A stretch of 64,000 nucleotides of DNA from the NCBI RefSeq assembly GCF_000399685.1, contig NZ_KB976987.1, positions 3,719,080 to 3,783,079 on the forward strand. Direction: 5' to 3'. A program made the translations under genes and the position numbers. Each line of letters opens with the position of its first letter. Positions within the stretch are counted from its first letter, which is position 1. Of this stretch, positions 40,006 to 48,731 are shown in pieces. The notes below the pieces were generated by a model. It had not been told where the DNA came from. It did not search any database and was given only the letters and a program-made list of their open reading frames with translations. Source of the stretch: Acinetobacter pittii ANC 4050. GTDB taxonomy: Bacteria > Pseudomonadota > Gammaproteobacteria > Pseudomonadales > Moraxellaceae.

Positions 40006-40881
40006 ATGAATACCGCAAATATTGATGATAAAAATCCTACTCCAGATTTGGCTGAAGATAATGCCTTTTTCCCATCACCATACTCACTGAGTCAATATAC
40101 TGCTCCTAAAACCGATTACGATGGCACGACTTATTCAACGCCGTATACGGGCAATAAAAAAGTTTTAATGATTGCGACTGATGAACGTTACATCCAGATG
40201 CAAAACGGTAAGTTCTTTTCAACAGGTAACCATCCTGTAGAAATGCTTTTACCGATGTTTCATTTAGATAATGCGGGTTTTGAAATTGATGTTGTGACAC
40301 TTTCAGGGAACCCTGCCAAACTTGAAATGTGGGCGATGCCAAAGCAAGAACAAGTGGTATTAGACACGTTTCAGAAATATGCAGACAAATTAAAAAATCC
40401 TGTAAAGCTGGCTGATATTTTAGAAAACGCAGTGGGGGAAAACTCACCTTATGCTGCTGTATTTATTCCAGGTGGGCATGGCGTTTTAGCAAAAATTCCA
40501 CATAGCCTTGAAGTCAAAAAAGTCCTGAAATGGGCAGTTGAACAAGATAAATTTATTATTACTTTATGTCATGGTCCAGCTTCATTACTGGCTGCGGCAG
40601 TAGATGAACAGCCAGAAAACTATATTTTTAAAGGCTATCAAATTTGTGTATTCCCTGATTCATTAGATAAAGGAGCAAATATTGATATTGGTTATATGCC
40701 GGGGGCTTTACCTTGGCTAGTAGGTGAAAACCTTGAAAAACTCGGTGTCGAAATTTTAAATAAAGGCATTACAGGTCAATGTCATAGAGACCGTAAATTA
40801 CTAACTGGTGATAGTCCGCTTGCTTCTAATAATTTAGGAAAACTTGCAGCTGAAACATTGTTGGCTGAAGTGAAGGATTAA
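40006..40881 (+). CDS. hchA: Hsp31 chaperone / glyoxalase III (HchA)
   Basis: A 291-residue DJ-1 superfamily protein of the HchA branch, longer than PfpI by an N-terminal domain ([17 protein letters not shown]). The catalytic Cys lies in [11 protein letters not shown] near residue 186, with a Glu/Asp pair upstream ([11 protein letters not shown] near 73) as in Hsp31. It converts methylglyoxal to lactate without glutathione and holds unfolded proteins. AAAGGATAG precedes the ATG. It ends 14 bases before a minus-strand tRNA-Arg. Confidence 0.93.
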   Translation: MNTANIDDKNPTPDLAEDNAFFPSPYSLSQYTAPKTDYDGTTYSTPYTGNKKVLMIATDERYIQMQNGKFFSTGNHPVEMLLPMFHLDNAGFEIDVVTLSGNPAKLEMWAMPKQEQVVLDTFQKYADKLKNPVKLADILENAVGENSPYAAVFIPGGHGVLAKIPHSLEVKKVLKWAVEQDKFIITLCHGPASLLAAAVDEQPENYIFKGYQICVFPDSLDKGANIDIGYMPGALPWLVGENLEKLGVEILNKGITGQCHRDRKLLTGDSPLASNNLGKLAAETLLAEVKD

Positions 40882-40894
40882 GTTATGAAATATG

Positions 40895-40967
40895 TGCGCC
40901 CTGCGGGACTCGAACCCACGTCGGTCGCTTAGGAGGCAACTGCTCTATCCAGTTAAGCTAAGGGCGC
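40895..40967 (-). tRNA. tRNA-Arg (CCT)
   Basis: A minus-strand cloverleaf with acceptor GCGCCCT/AGGGCGC, anticodon loop CTCCTAA (anticodon CCT, reads AGG) and T-arm GGGTTCGAGTCCC. No CCA is encoded: the discriminator A is followed by CAT. It lies downstream of the amino acid permease gene on the same strand but is separated from it by a terminator. Confidence 0.96.
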
Positions 40968-40987
40968 ATAATTTTCTGATTATAAAC

Positions 40988-41018
40988 AAAAAAGCCATTG
41001 TCTAGACAATGGCTTTTT
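40988..41018 (-). terminator. Intrinsic terminator of the permease gene
   Basis: AAAAAGCCATTGTCTAG/ACAATGGCTTTTT folds as a long near-perfect hairpin with an A run on the left and a T run on the right, nine bases after the permease stop on the minus strand. Confidence 0.9.
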
Positions 41019-41026
41019 AGATTTAT

Positions 41027-42406
41027 TTATTCTTCAGGATTCTCAATGGAATCTAGTTTTTTAGGATTTAAATAGTCAAAAAGTACGAGCATTGCCGTAA
41101 TCCAAATAGGGATCATCATTACTGACTCTTTGAAGCCTTGAGTCCACATAATATAGAGAACCACAGCAATAAACGCTAAAACTAAATAATTACTAAATGG
41201 CGACCATAACGCTGGAAAAGATGTCTTAATATTCGCGTGCTTAACAAAGCGTCTATACTTCAAATGTGTAATTGATATCATTGCCCAGTTTAGAACAAGT
41301 GCACCAACCACAACGTACATAAGATGTCCAAGAGCATCTTCAGGTACAAAGTAGTTTAAAAGAACACAACCAAAGATTAATAAAGCAGAAAGTAGAACAG
41401 CGGGAATAGGAACCCCCTGTTTATTAGTTTTTGCAAAAACTTTTGGTGCATTCCCTTGTTGAGCGAGACTGTAGAGCATACGGCTATTTGCAAACATCCC
41501 ACTGTTATAAACAGAGAGGGCAGCAGTTAAGATAATAAAGTTCAGTAAGTGTGCAGCCCAACCAATACCCATTTGGCTAAAAATCATAACAAATGGACTT
41601 TTGTCGAGACCGCCAAGATCTAACTGGTTCCATGGCACTAATGAAAGTAAGATCGCTAGTGAACCGATATAGAAAATCAAGATACGGAAAACGACTTGGT
41701 TAATTGCTTTTGGAATGGTTTTTTTCGGATCTTTTGCTTCCGCTGCGGCCATACCAATCAGTTCAATACCACCAAAGGCGAACATCAAGAAAGCCAACAT
41801 ATAGAACAGGCCGCTAAAGCCATTTGGAAAAAATCCACCATGAGACCAAAGGTTACTAAATGAAATACTTGAACCTACATCTGCTGTAAATAGCAAATAA
41901 AGCCCAAACACAATCATAGAAATAACCGCAGCAACTTTAATAATAGCGAGCCAGAATTCGGACTCACCATAGAATTTGACGTTAGTTAAGTTAATTGCCG
42001 TAATCACGACAAAGAAAAATAAGACAGAAGTCCACGCTGGAATATGAGGCCACCAATAATTAATATATTTGGCTACCGCGGTGAGCTCACTCATCGCCAC
42101 CAGAACGTAGAGTATCCAATAGTTCCATCCGGTTAAAAATCCGGGAAATTTCCCCCAATATTTATACGCAAAATGGCTGAACGATCCTGCAACAGGTTCT
42201 TCAACAATCATTTCTCCCAAGTGACGCATAATCAAAAACGCGATTAAGCCGCCAATGGCATATCCTAAAATAATGGATGGTCCCGCAGATTGAATCACTT
42301 GCGCCGAGCCTAAAAATAATCCGGTACCAATTGCTCCACCCATAGCAATTAATTGGATGTGTCGATTTTTTAGTCCTCGTTGCAGTGTAGAAGATTCGTT
42401 GGTCAA
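41027..42406 (-). CDS. Amino acid permease, APC family (AroP/ProY-like)
   Basis: A 459-residue, 12-helix transporter of the amino acid/polyamine/organocation family. The start (LKNRHIQLIAMGGAIGTGLFLGSAQVIQSAGPSI at residues 11-44) is the conserved first-helix substrate site. The EEPVAGSFSHFAYKYWG and FGGIELIGMAAAEAKDPKKTIPKAI blocks put it in the AroP/ProY/CycA group. The exact amino acid cannot be told from sequence. Its stop is followed by a strong terminator and then tRNA-Arg. Confidence 0.92.
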   Translation of the reverse strand: MTNESSTLQRGLKNRHIQLIAMGGAIGTGLFLGSAQVIQSAGPSIILGYAIGGLIAFLIMRHLGEMIVEEPVAGSFSHFAYKYWGKFPGFLTGWNYWILYVLVAMSELTAVAKYINYWWPHIPAWTSVLFFFVVITAINLTNVKFYGESEFWLAIIKVAAVISMIVFGLYLLFTADVGSSISFSNLWSHGGFFPNGFSGLFYMLAFLMFAFGGIELIGMAAAEAKDPKKTIPKAINQVVFRILIFYIGSLAILLSLVPWNQLDLGGLDKSPFVMIFSQMGIGWAAHLLNFIILTAALSVYNSGMFANSRMLYSLAQQGNAPKVFAKTNKQGVPIPAVLLSALLIFGCVLLNYFVPEDALGHLMYVVVGALVLNWAMISITHLKYRRFVKHANIKTSFPALWSPFSNYLVLAFIAVVLYIMWTQGFKESVMMIPIWITAMLVLFDYLNPKKLDSIENPEE

Positions 42407-42784
42407 AGGTCTTCACTCACAATGAATAAGTAAATTATTCTAATAGATGGAGTTATTTTAGCCTAGACTACAAATTAATAAGCTGTGACTGAAAAGTAAT
42501 TATAAAAAATATTTAAAATCATTGGTTTACTTTTAATATTTCAATATAAAGTAAAAAGTCCTCTAAAAAATATAATTTCATATAGACTTTTTTTCTTAGA
42601 TTTTGCTTAGATTAAGTCATTGCCAGCATATTGCTTAATTCTCAAAATATGCTCGCGTCAATACGATTGATGTATAAAGCAGATCGCTATCTCTTGGCCT
42701 TAAAACAATTTAAGATGAAGAGAAGGGTAAACAAGAATGCTTGTTTTGATATAGAAGAACATAATAGTAAGGATAACAGTTGAT
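42407..42784. other. Intergenic region between permease and prpF
   Basis: Some 380 bases holding the divergent promoters. A perfect inverted repeat CTTAAA-N4-TTTAAG at 42699-42714 lies about 70 bp before the prpF start and may be an operator. Otherwise AT-rich and without a supported gene. Confidence 0.45.
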
Positions 42785-43972
42785 ATGAGCTCAGTACCGC
42801 AAATTAAAATTCCAGCAACTTATATGCGTGGTGGAACCAGTAAAGGTGTTTTTTTTAAGCTTGATGATTTGCCTGAAAAAGCCCAAGTTGCAGGACAAGC
42901 CCAAGATCAGCTGTTACTACGTGTCATTGGTAGCCCAGATCCTTATGGAAAACAAATTGATGGGATGGGCGGAGCTACTTCGAGTACCAGCAAAACAGTT
43001 ATTCTCGCTAAAAGTACGCAACCAGATCATGATGTCGATTATTTATTTGGTCAGGTTTCAATAGATCAACCTTTCGTAGATTGGAGCGGTAACTGCGGTA
43101 ATTTGACTGCTGCTGTTGGTTCTTTTGCGATTTCAAATGGTTTAGTTGATGCAAATCGTATTCCAGAAAATGGCCTATGTACGGTTCGAATTTGGCAAAA
43201 AAATATTCAAAAAACCATTATTGCACATGTGCCTATCACCAATGGTCAAGTTCAAGAAACAGGTGATTTTGAACTGGATGGGGTGACTTTCCCTGCAGCT
43301 GAAGTTCAAATTGAGTTTTTAGATCCAGCTGATGATGGTGAAGAAGGCGGCGATATGTTCCCTACAGGAAATGTCGTTGATGAATTAGAAGTCCCTGACA
43401 TTGGTCGTTTCCAAGCGACATTTATTAATGCAGGTATTCCAACCATTTTCTTAAATGCAGAAGATTTGGGTTACCAAGGTACAGAGCTGCAAGATCATAT
43501 TAATAGTGATGCAACTGCATTGGCACGTTTTGAGAAAATTCGTGCGTATGGTGCGGTACAGATGGGCTTAATTAAAGATATTTCTGAAGCACCTGCGCGT
43601 CAGCACACACCAAAAATTGCTTTTGTTTCGAAACCAAAAAACTATACGGCTTCGAGTGGTAAACAAGTTGCAGAGAGTGATGTCGATTTACTGGTTCGTG
43701 CTTTGTCGATGGGTAAATTACACCATGCGATGATGGGAACAGCAGCAGTGGCGATTGGCACGGCAGCCGCTATTCCGGGTACTTTAGTAAATTTAGCTGC
43801 GGGTGGTGGTGAGCGTGAAGCGGTACGTTTCGGTCATCCATCTGGAACATTACGTGTTGGCGCTCAAGCCGAACTTGTTAATGATCAATGGGTCGTTAAA
43901 AAGGCGATTATGAGCCGGAGTGCACGTGTGTTAATGGAAGGTTGGGTACGCGTTCCAGGTGACAGTTTCTAA
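42785..43972 (+). CDS. prpF: PrpF-like aconitate isomerase / methylaconitate isomerase
   Basis: A 395-residue PrpF-family protein with diaminopimelate-epimerase-like fold. The N-terminal block YMRGGTSKGVFF near residues 13-24 and SGNCGNLTAAVG near 101-112 (a Cys in the active site) are the family marks. PrpF moves the double bond of 2-methylaconitate in the 2-methylcitrate cycle. Related enzymes act on other tricarboxylates. Here it stands alone, with no prpB, prpC or acnD beside it, so it may be a paralogue with another substrate. Confidence 0.85.
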   Translation: MSSVPQIKIPATYMRGGTSKGVFFKLDDLPEKAQVAGQAQDQLLLRVIGSPDPYGKQIDGMGGATSSTSKTVILAKSTQPDHDVDYLFGQVSIDQPFVDWSGNCGNLTAAVGSFAISNGLVDANRIPENGLCTVRIWQKNIQKTIIAHVPITNGQVQETGDFELDGVTFPAAEVQIEFLDPADDGEEGGDMFPTGNVVDELEVPDIGRFQATFINAGIPTIFLNAEDLGYQGTELQDHINSDATALARFEKIRAYGAVQMGLIKDISEAPARQHTPKIAFVSKPKNYTASSGKQVAESDVDLLVRALSMGKLHHAMMGTAAVAIGTAAAIPGTLVNLAAGGGEREAVRFGHPSGTLRVGAQAELVNDQWVVKKAIMSRSARVLMEGWVRVPGDSF

Positions 43973-43986
43973 AACACTTAAGAATG

Positions 43987-44018
43987 AAAAAGCCTCTCAA
44001 TTTTGTAGAGGCTTTTTT
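43987..44018 (+). terminator. Intrinsic terminator of prpF
   Basis: AAAAAGCCTCT/AGAGGCTTTTTT with a 10-nt loop, 14 bases after the prpF stop. Confidence 0.9.
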
Positions 44019-44133
44019 ACATATACCTTCGAAAACTCATCACGCACTTTTCACAGTGAATCGTGTATGATGTAGCGCATGAATGCTTCATTACATTCAA
44101 TAAAATTTCTCTACTGATTTTATCGAGGCGACT

Positions 44134-45045
44134 GTGTCATCACTCTCTCAAGTTAATGCGGATGTTTTAAAACAAGCTCAACAACGTATTCAACAAGATT
44201 TATTGACGACACTGGCCGCGTTCTCAATTCCAGAGCCTTTAAAAAGTGCAGTACACCATGCAGTCATGCTTGGTGGAAAACGTGTGCGTCCGGCTTTGTG
44301 TTATGCCACAGCTTCTTTACAACCTAATCCAAATTTTGCTGCGGCTCGCCGTGCGGCGGTTGCTGTAGAGTTAATTCATTGTTATTCGCTAGCGCACGAT
44401 GATTTGCCTTGTATGGACAATGATTTGCTTCGTCGTGGTCAACCGACTTGTCATGTTGCTTTTGGTGAAGATACTGCTTTGCTTGCAGGTGACATATTAC
44501 AATCAATGGCTTTTGAGGTTTTAGGTAGCCGTTTGTTTGATGAACAAGGGCAGGGTACTGATGCCGCGATTGTGTTAAAACAAATGCAGATTTTAGCAAC
44601 TGCCAGCTCTAAAATGGTTTCTGGACAGGTTTTAGATTTACAATCTGAAGGCAAGCGAATTACTCAAGACGAACTTGAAAATATCCATCGCAATAAAACT
44701 GGTGCGCTCATTCAAGCGGCTATTATGATGGGTGCAGTGACCATTTTCTCTGGAACAGATCAAGCAATTCCAAAGTTACGTCAATATGGCCAGACAATTG
44801 GACTGGCTTTTCAGGTTTTAGACGATATTCTTGATATTACTTCGAGTACTGAAACCTTGGGTAAAACTGCGGGTAAGGATGAGCAAGTACAAAAATCGAC
44901 GTACCCAGCCTTAATGGGTCTTGAGCAAGCAAAAAACTATGCTAAAGAGTTGCATGACCAAGCTTTTGAAGCCTTAGCTCATTTTGGTGACGATGCAAAA
45001 GAATTAGTAGATATCTCACAATTCCTTTTAGCTCGTACCAATTAA
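44134..45045 (+). CDS. ispA: Polyprenyl synthase (farnesyl diphosphate synthase)
   Basis: A 303-residue short-chain trans-prenyltransferase. The first Asp-rich motif is AHDDLPCMDND near residues 89-99 and the second is QVLDDILDITSS near 229. The GGKRVRPALCYA block near 48 binds isopentenyl diphosphate. Length and FARM region fit farnesyl diphosphate synthase, feeding undecaprenyl, ubiquinone and other isoprenoids. GTG start at 44134. Followed after 57 bp by a YjbR-type gene. Confidence 0.93.
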   Translation: MSSLSQVNADVLKQAQQRIQQDLLTTLAAFSIPEPLKSAVHHAVMLGGKRVRPALCYATASLQPNPNFAAARRAAVAVELIHCYSLAHDDLPCMDNDLLRRGQPTCHVAFGEDTALLAGDILQSMAFEVLGSRLFDEQGQGTDAAIVLKQMQILATASSKMVSGQVLDLQSEGKRITQDELENIHRNKTGALIQAAIMMGAVTIFSGTDQAIPKLRQYGQTIGLAFQVLDDILDITSSTETLGKTAGKDEQVQKSTYPALMGLEQAKNYAKELHDQAFEALAHFGDDAKELVDISQFLLARTN

Positions 45046-45102
45046 TAAGATTAAATCAATATTCATGCTTCTATTCATATTCAATGAATAAAGGAGAAAA
45101 GA

Positions 45103-45471
45103 ATGAATGGTGCTCAGCTTCATCAAAATGCAATTGAAATCGCGCGCAATCTTCCTTTTAGTGAGCAAACTCATCCATTTGGACCTGAATATGAAGTTTT
45201 TAAAATATTAGAAAAAATATTCATGCTGACTACAGTAGTCGCGGGCGTCAAAATGGTTAATGTCAAATGTGATCCGTATAAAAGTCAGGAATATCAAGAA
45301 CTCTATTCATTTATTATTCCGGGCTATCATATGAATAAAAAGCACTGGATTTCGATTACACCGCATAAGAACTTAACAAGTGATTTACTTCAAGATTTGA
45401 TTCATGATTCTTATGATTTAGTCGTGAAGAAACTTCCTTTGAAAGATCAGAAAAAATTAAAAAACCAATAA
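45103..45471 (+). CDS. MmcQ/YjbR family protein
   Basis: A 122-residue protein of the YjbR/CyaY-like fold. EYEVFKILEKIFML near residues 31-44, VNVKCDPYKSQEYQELYSFIIPGYHMNKKHWISITP near 57-92 and a C-terminal LIHDSYDLVVKKLP match the family, which has a double-wing DNA-binding-like fold but no firmly known role. GGAGAA precedes ATG. It probably shares a transcript with ispA. Confidence 0.88.
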   Translation: MNGAQLHQNAIEIARNLPFSEQTHPFGPEYEVFKILEKIFMLTTVVAGVKMVNVKCDPYKSQEYQELYSFIIPGYHMNKKHWISITPHKNLTSDLLQDLIHDSYDLVVKKLPLKDQKKLKNQ

Positions 45472-45483
45472 TATAAAAGATAA

Positions 45484-45514
45484 AAAAACGGTGGCATGAT
45501 GGCCACCGTTTTGC
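45484..45514. terminator. Bidirectional terminator
   Basis: The stem AACGGTGGC/GCCACCGTT with a 6-nt loop, an A run on the left and TTTT on the right, between the YjbR gene and the converging SPFH gene. Confidence 0.88.
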
Positions 45515-45542
45515 TTTCAATTACTTATTTAAAGTAACTAAA

Positions 45543-46397
45543 TTAATTATGTTTTCCCATAATGCCGCGAATTGTATTTAAAACATCGGCAGGTAAAACC
45601 ACAGTTTTAGCATTGCTTGATTTCGCCATATCTTGCATTGCTTTGACATACTGCTCACCTAACAGGTAAGCAACAGGTGTTTCTTTATCACCCACTGCAC
45701 TTGTGACCATCTCAATTGCTTTTTGTGAAGCTTCAGCCAAAACAACTTGTGCTTCTGCATCACGGCGAGAGGCTTCTAAGCGTCCGTCAGCCTCTAAAAT
45801 AGCAGCTTGTTTTTCACCATCAGCTCTAGTTACTGTCGCACGGCGTTGACGTTCTGCCGCAGCTTGAGCTTCCATGGCAGCTTGCATGGTTGAAGAGGGT
45901 TGAATATCTTGAATTTCAACAGTTTTTAATGTGATACCCCAATCTGAAATATCATCAGAAATAGCTGCTTTTAACTTAGCTTTAATATGGTCTCGTGAAG
46001 ACAAAGCATCATCTAGATCCATTTCACCGACAATAGAACGTAATGAAGTTTGTACAAGGTTTTGAATTGCCCATGTATAGTTTTCAATACCATAAACTGC
46101 TTTTTCTGGTGTGGTTAAATTAATATATGCCACAGCATTCATGAGCAATACCGCATTGTCACGTGTAATCACTTCTTGAGATGGGATATCTAACACAATA
46201 TCTTTAGTGGTAACTTTATAAGCCACATCATCGACATAGGGAATCACAAAATTAAGCCCTGGATTTAGGGTAGAGTGATATTTACCTAAGCGTTGAACAA
46301 TCCACTTATAACCCTGAGGAACAATGCGAACCCCTTTAAAAATAGTGATAGCCACAAAAGCCAAAAAGGCTAAAACAATAATAGTACCAACTGGCAT
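45543..46397 (-). CDS. SPFH domain protein (stomatin/QmcA-like)
   Basis: A 284-residue membrane-anchored band-7 protein. One N-terminal helix (residues about 4-20) and the SPFH core (VPQGYKWIVQRLGKYHSTLNPGLNFVIPY from residue 26) are followed by an Ala/Glu-rich coiled coil near 175-235. Proteins of this type make large oligomeric rings on the membrane and often work with an NfeD partner, here encoded 28 bp upstream on the same strand. The pair is a common operon thought to act in membrane quality control or microdomains. Confidence 0.93.
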   Translation of the reverse strand: MPVGTIIVLAFLAFVAITIFKGVRIVPQGYKWIVQRLGKYHSTLNPGLNFVIPYVDDVAYKVTTKDIVLDIPSQEVITRDNAVLLMNAVAYINLTTPEKAVYGIENYTWAIQNLVQTSLRSIVGEMDLDDALSSRDHIKAKLKAAISDDISDWGITLKTVEIQDIQPSSTMQAAMEAQAAAERQRRATVTRADGEKQAAILEADGRLEASRRDAEAQVVLAEASQKAIEMVTSAVGDKETPVAYLLGEQYVKAMQDMAKSSNAKTVVLPADVLNTIRGIMGKHN

Positions 46398-46425
46398 GAA
46401 AATACCCTCTCTTTATCTTTAATGT

Positions 46426-46887
46426 TTATGAAGTACCGTGGGACTGGACAATTAAGTCATTACCCGAAATATCAATAACTCTAACGCGGTCACCGACTTT
46501 GACTGGAGTAGTACTTCGACAGTTCCATTCATCGGCTCCTAAAATAGGCATTGGAAAGCGAACAATAATTTGATCATGGTCAAGACCGGTTTGAATCACC
46601 ATACCGATTTGACCAATAGTCGCTTCACGGGGTAATCCCGCTTTAGTTTTATCAATTGATAATGGTTTAATAAATTTGAACCAAAGAATGGTGCATAGCA
46701 CTGAAAGAACTATCCACAATACAATTTGCGTTGTAAGGCTAATATCTGGAAATAACCAGTAGAGAAAGCACACCATAATGGCGGCAATACCAAACCAAAG
46801 CGCAGCAAAGGCGGGTAGAATCAGTTCAGAAAGAATAAGTAAGATACCCAATACAAACCAGTGCCAAGGTTGTATAACAAACTCCAT
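46426..46887 (-). CDS. NfeD family membrane protein
   Basis: A 153-residue protein of the short NfeD type. Three to four helices (residues about 8-70) lead to a small OB-fold domain at about 80-150, with IGQIGMVIQTG and DEWNCRSTTPVKVGDRVRVIDISGNDLIV typical of the C-terminal domain. It lacks the ClpP-like protease of long NfeD proteins. It is the partner of the downstream SPFH protein. ATG at 46887. Confidence 0.92.
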   Translation of the reverse strand: MEFVIQPWHWFVLGILLILSELILPAFAALWFGIAAIMVCFLYWLFPDISLTTQIVLWIVLSVLCTILWFKFIKPLSIDKTKAGLPREATIGQIGMVIQTGLDHDQIIVRFPMPILGADEWNCRSTTPVKVGDRVRVIDISGNDLIVQSHGTS

Positions 46888-46917
46888 AGATCTGCTCTTT
46901 TATATATCTTTATGATG

Positions 46918-46946
46918 GGTAAAAGTGACTCAATATCACTTTTACC
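46918..46946 (-). terminator. 11-bp hairpin between patatin and nfeD
   Basis: A perfect inverted repeat GGTAAAAGTGA/TCACTTTTACC with a 7-nt loop, after the patatin stop and 31 bases before the nfeD start on the minus strand. There is no T run, so it may also act in the nfeD leader. Confidence 0.45.
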
Positions 46947-46992
46947 ACTGTAGCAGATGATGGGGAGTGTGGATAGAAAAAAACCACCTCAA

Positions 46993-47952
46993 TTAAAATT
47001 TAGGGCGTGGTGCAGGTTTAAATGCAGCTGGAGATTTTTTGAAGTTTGCAATTGCGGTTTCGACTTGGCGTATTTGCGCTTGAGCAGCTTTTTCACCTTC
47101 CAAAATTGCTTGGTTACTTGACTTGAGGTCAAGCGTACCTAAGTGGCCCACTTTAGGTTGAATCACTACATTGGCTTGCTTGAGCTCTTCATTAATACTT
47201 TGTTGACCCATAATATTAATGGTTTGATCCAGTAATCCCCACATATTGGCTGGGCGGTTCCCTGCTGGACGCGCAGAAATATCAACCGCAATCACAATAT
47301 CAGCACCCATGTCACGAGCGGTCTTAACAGGAATTGGGCTAACCAACCCACCATCTACATATTTCTGCTTGCCAATAGTTGCTGGTACAAACACATTTGG
47401 AATACTACAAGATGCACGTACGGCTTGGCCTGCATTACCTTTAATAAAGTCAGCTTTTTGACCATTATCAAGGCGCGTTGCGACCGCTGCAAAACGAATT
47501 GGAAATTTCTCAATTGGTTTGTTGCCTACGTTACGGTTAACGTAGTCCTGTAACTTTTGTCCAAGAATAATACCCTGACGGTTGAGTGTTAAATCGCGGA
47601 TATCCGATTCTTGTAACTTCAGCGCTAGACTTTGCAATTGATAAGGCGTTTGTCCACTTGCGTAGATACTTCCCACAAAGCTACCGGCACTCGTACCTGT
47701 CACAATTTTAGGTTTAATTCCGTGAGATTCTAAAACCTTGATTACACCAATATGTGAAAATCCTTTTGCTCCACCGCCACCTAAAGCAAGTGCAATCACA
47801 GGTTCACGGGCTTTCATTGAGGTTGTCGGTGTTGGTGTTTTGCTAAATTTATCACAGCCAAATAGTGCTAGAGAGATAAATCCAATACTGGCAAATTGAG
47901 CAATTTTCATCTTTAAAAATAATCTACGTCGAGATAAATTAAGAAGGGCCAT
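46993..47952 (-). CDS. Patatin-like phospholipase lipoprotein with Tat-like signal
   Basis: A 319-residue paralogue of the patatin lipoprotein at 11955. Catalytic blocks are present: GGGGAKGFSHIG near residue 57, GTSAGSF near 88, and DGG near 198. I prefer ATG 47952 because it gives LSRRRLFLKMKIAQFASIGF ending in the lipobox LFGC: an RRxFLK twin-arginine motif, a modest h-region and a lipidation Cys. A later ATG (47910) gives a plain lipoprotein signal, and a TTG at 47970 also fits. None has a strong Shine-Dalgarno. The acyltransferase stop is only 24 bases upstream, so translation may be coupled. Confidence 0.85.
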   Translation of the reverse strand: MALLNLSRRRLFLKMKIAQFASIGFISLALFGCDKFSKTPTPTTSMKAREPVIALALGGGGAKGFSHIGVIKVLESHGIKPKIVTGTSAGSFVGSIYASGQTPYQLQSLALKLQESDIRDLTLNRQGIILGQKLQDYVNRNVGNKPIEKFPIRFAAVATRLDNGQKADFIKGNAGQAVRASCSIPNVFVPATIGKQKYVDGGLVSPIPVKTARDMGADIVIAVDISARPAGNRPANMWGLLDQTINIMGQQSINEELKQANVVIQPKVGHLGTLDLKSSNQAILEGEKAAQAQIRQVETAIANFKKSPAAFKPAPRPKF

Positions 47953-47976
47953 AAGACCAGATTTGCTCAATTTTTG

Positions 47977-48603
47977 CTAGGTTTTTTTCACTAGATTTTG
48001 TAAAGGTTCAGCGAGCCAATTGCGATTTTTGGGTGATATTTTTCCTTCATAACGCTCAAAAATCTTAGCGAGATCTTCATCATAGTTACCACTAGGATTT
48101 AAGTGCCCTAAGCAGTGAATCGTCTTATGATCATAATCGAAAGAAAACATCACAATGGGAATATTGGCTTTTGCAGCAATATGGTAAAAACCACTTTTCA
48201 TTTTTTTTGCTTTTTTACGTGTGCCTTCGGGTGCCATTCCAATCCAGATCTTGTCATGTTTTTGAATGGTAGCAACGACTTGTTCTGTCAGTCCATTGGC
48301 CGTGTCACGTTTAACAGGAATGACTCCAGCCCAATCTAAAGCTCGTTTAAAAGGTGGTTTAAAAAGAGCGTCTTTACCTAATACTGTAATTTGGATACCT
48401 AATCCGAAAATCGCAAGAAAGCCATACCATCCATCAATATTAGAAGTATGGGGTGAGATAATCGCGACTGCTTTTGGAAAATTGGGAACTTCACCTTCGA
48501 TTGTCCAACCTTGTGCTAAAAAAAGTTTCTTAAATAGCGCCCGACTTAAAGCAGTGCCACGTTGGGGTACCAAATCAGGTAAATTAGGGAAATGTTGATC
48601 CAT
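47977..48603 (-). CDS. Lysophospholipid acyltransferase (PlsC-like)
   Basis: A 208-residue acyltransferase of the PlsC superfamily. The catalytic Hx4D motif reads ISPHTSNIDGWYG near residue 50-62, and the second block APEGTRKKAKKMKSGFYHIA near 133-152. It has no clear transmembrane segment and is shorter than PlsC, like a soluble or peripheral member. It is followed tightly by a patatin-type lipase, so the two may remodel or repair phospholipids: one cuts acyl chains, one adds them. That link is inference. Confidence 0.9.
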   Translation of the reverse strand: MDQHFPNLPDLVPQRGTALSRALFKKLFLAQGWTIEGEVPNFPKAVAIISPHTSNIDGWYGFLAIFGLGIQITVLGKDALFKPPFKRALDWAGVIPVKRDTANGLTEQVVATIQKHDKIWIGMAPEGTRKKAKKMKSGFYHIAAKANIPIVMFSFDYDHKTIHCLGHLNPSGNYDEDLAKIFERYEGKISPKNRNWLAEPLQNLVKKT

Positions 48604-48731
48604 ATTTTTTTAAATTTTAACTTGTCCTCGTTTTATCTTAATCTTTTGAAATATATGCTTCATTGGCAAAATGTAAGAACAACATGACATTTGATGTTAT
48701 TCCTCATTAAACAAATAAAAAGTAGGTTTCT

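Noticed and set aside
42699..42714. Second PmrA box before prpF
   Set aside because: The half-sites are inverted with a 4-base spacer, whereas PmrA needs direct repeats with five.
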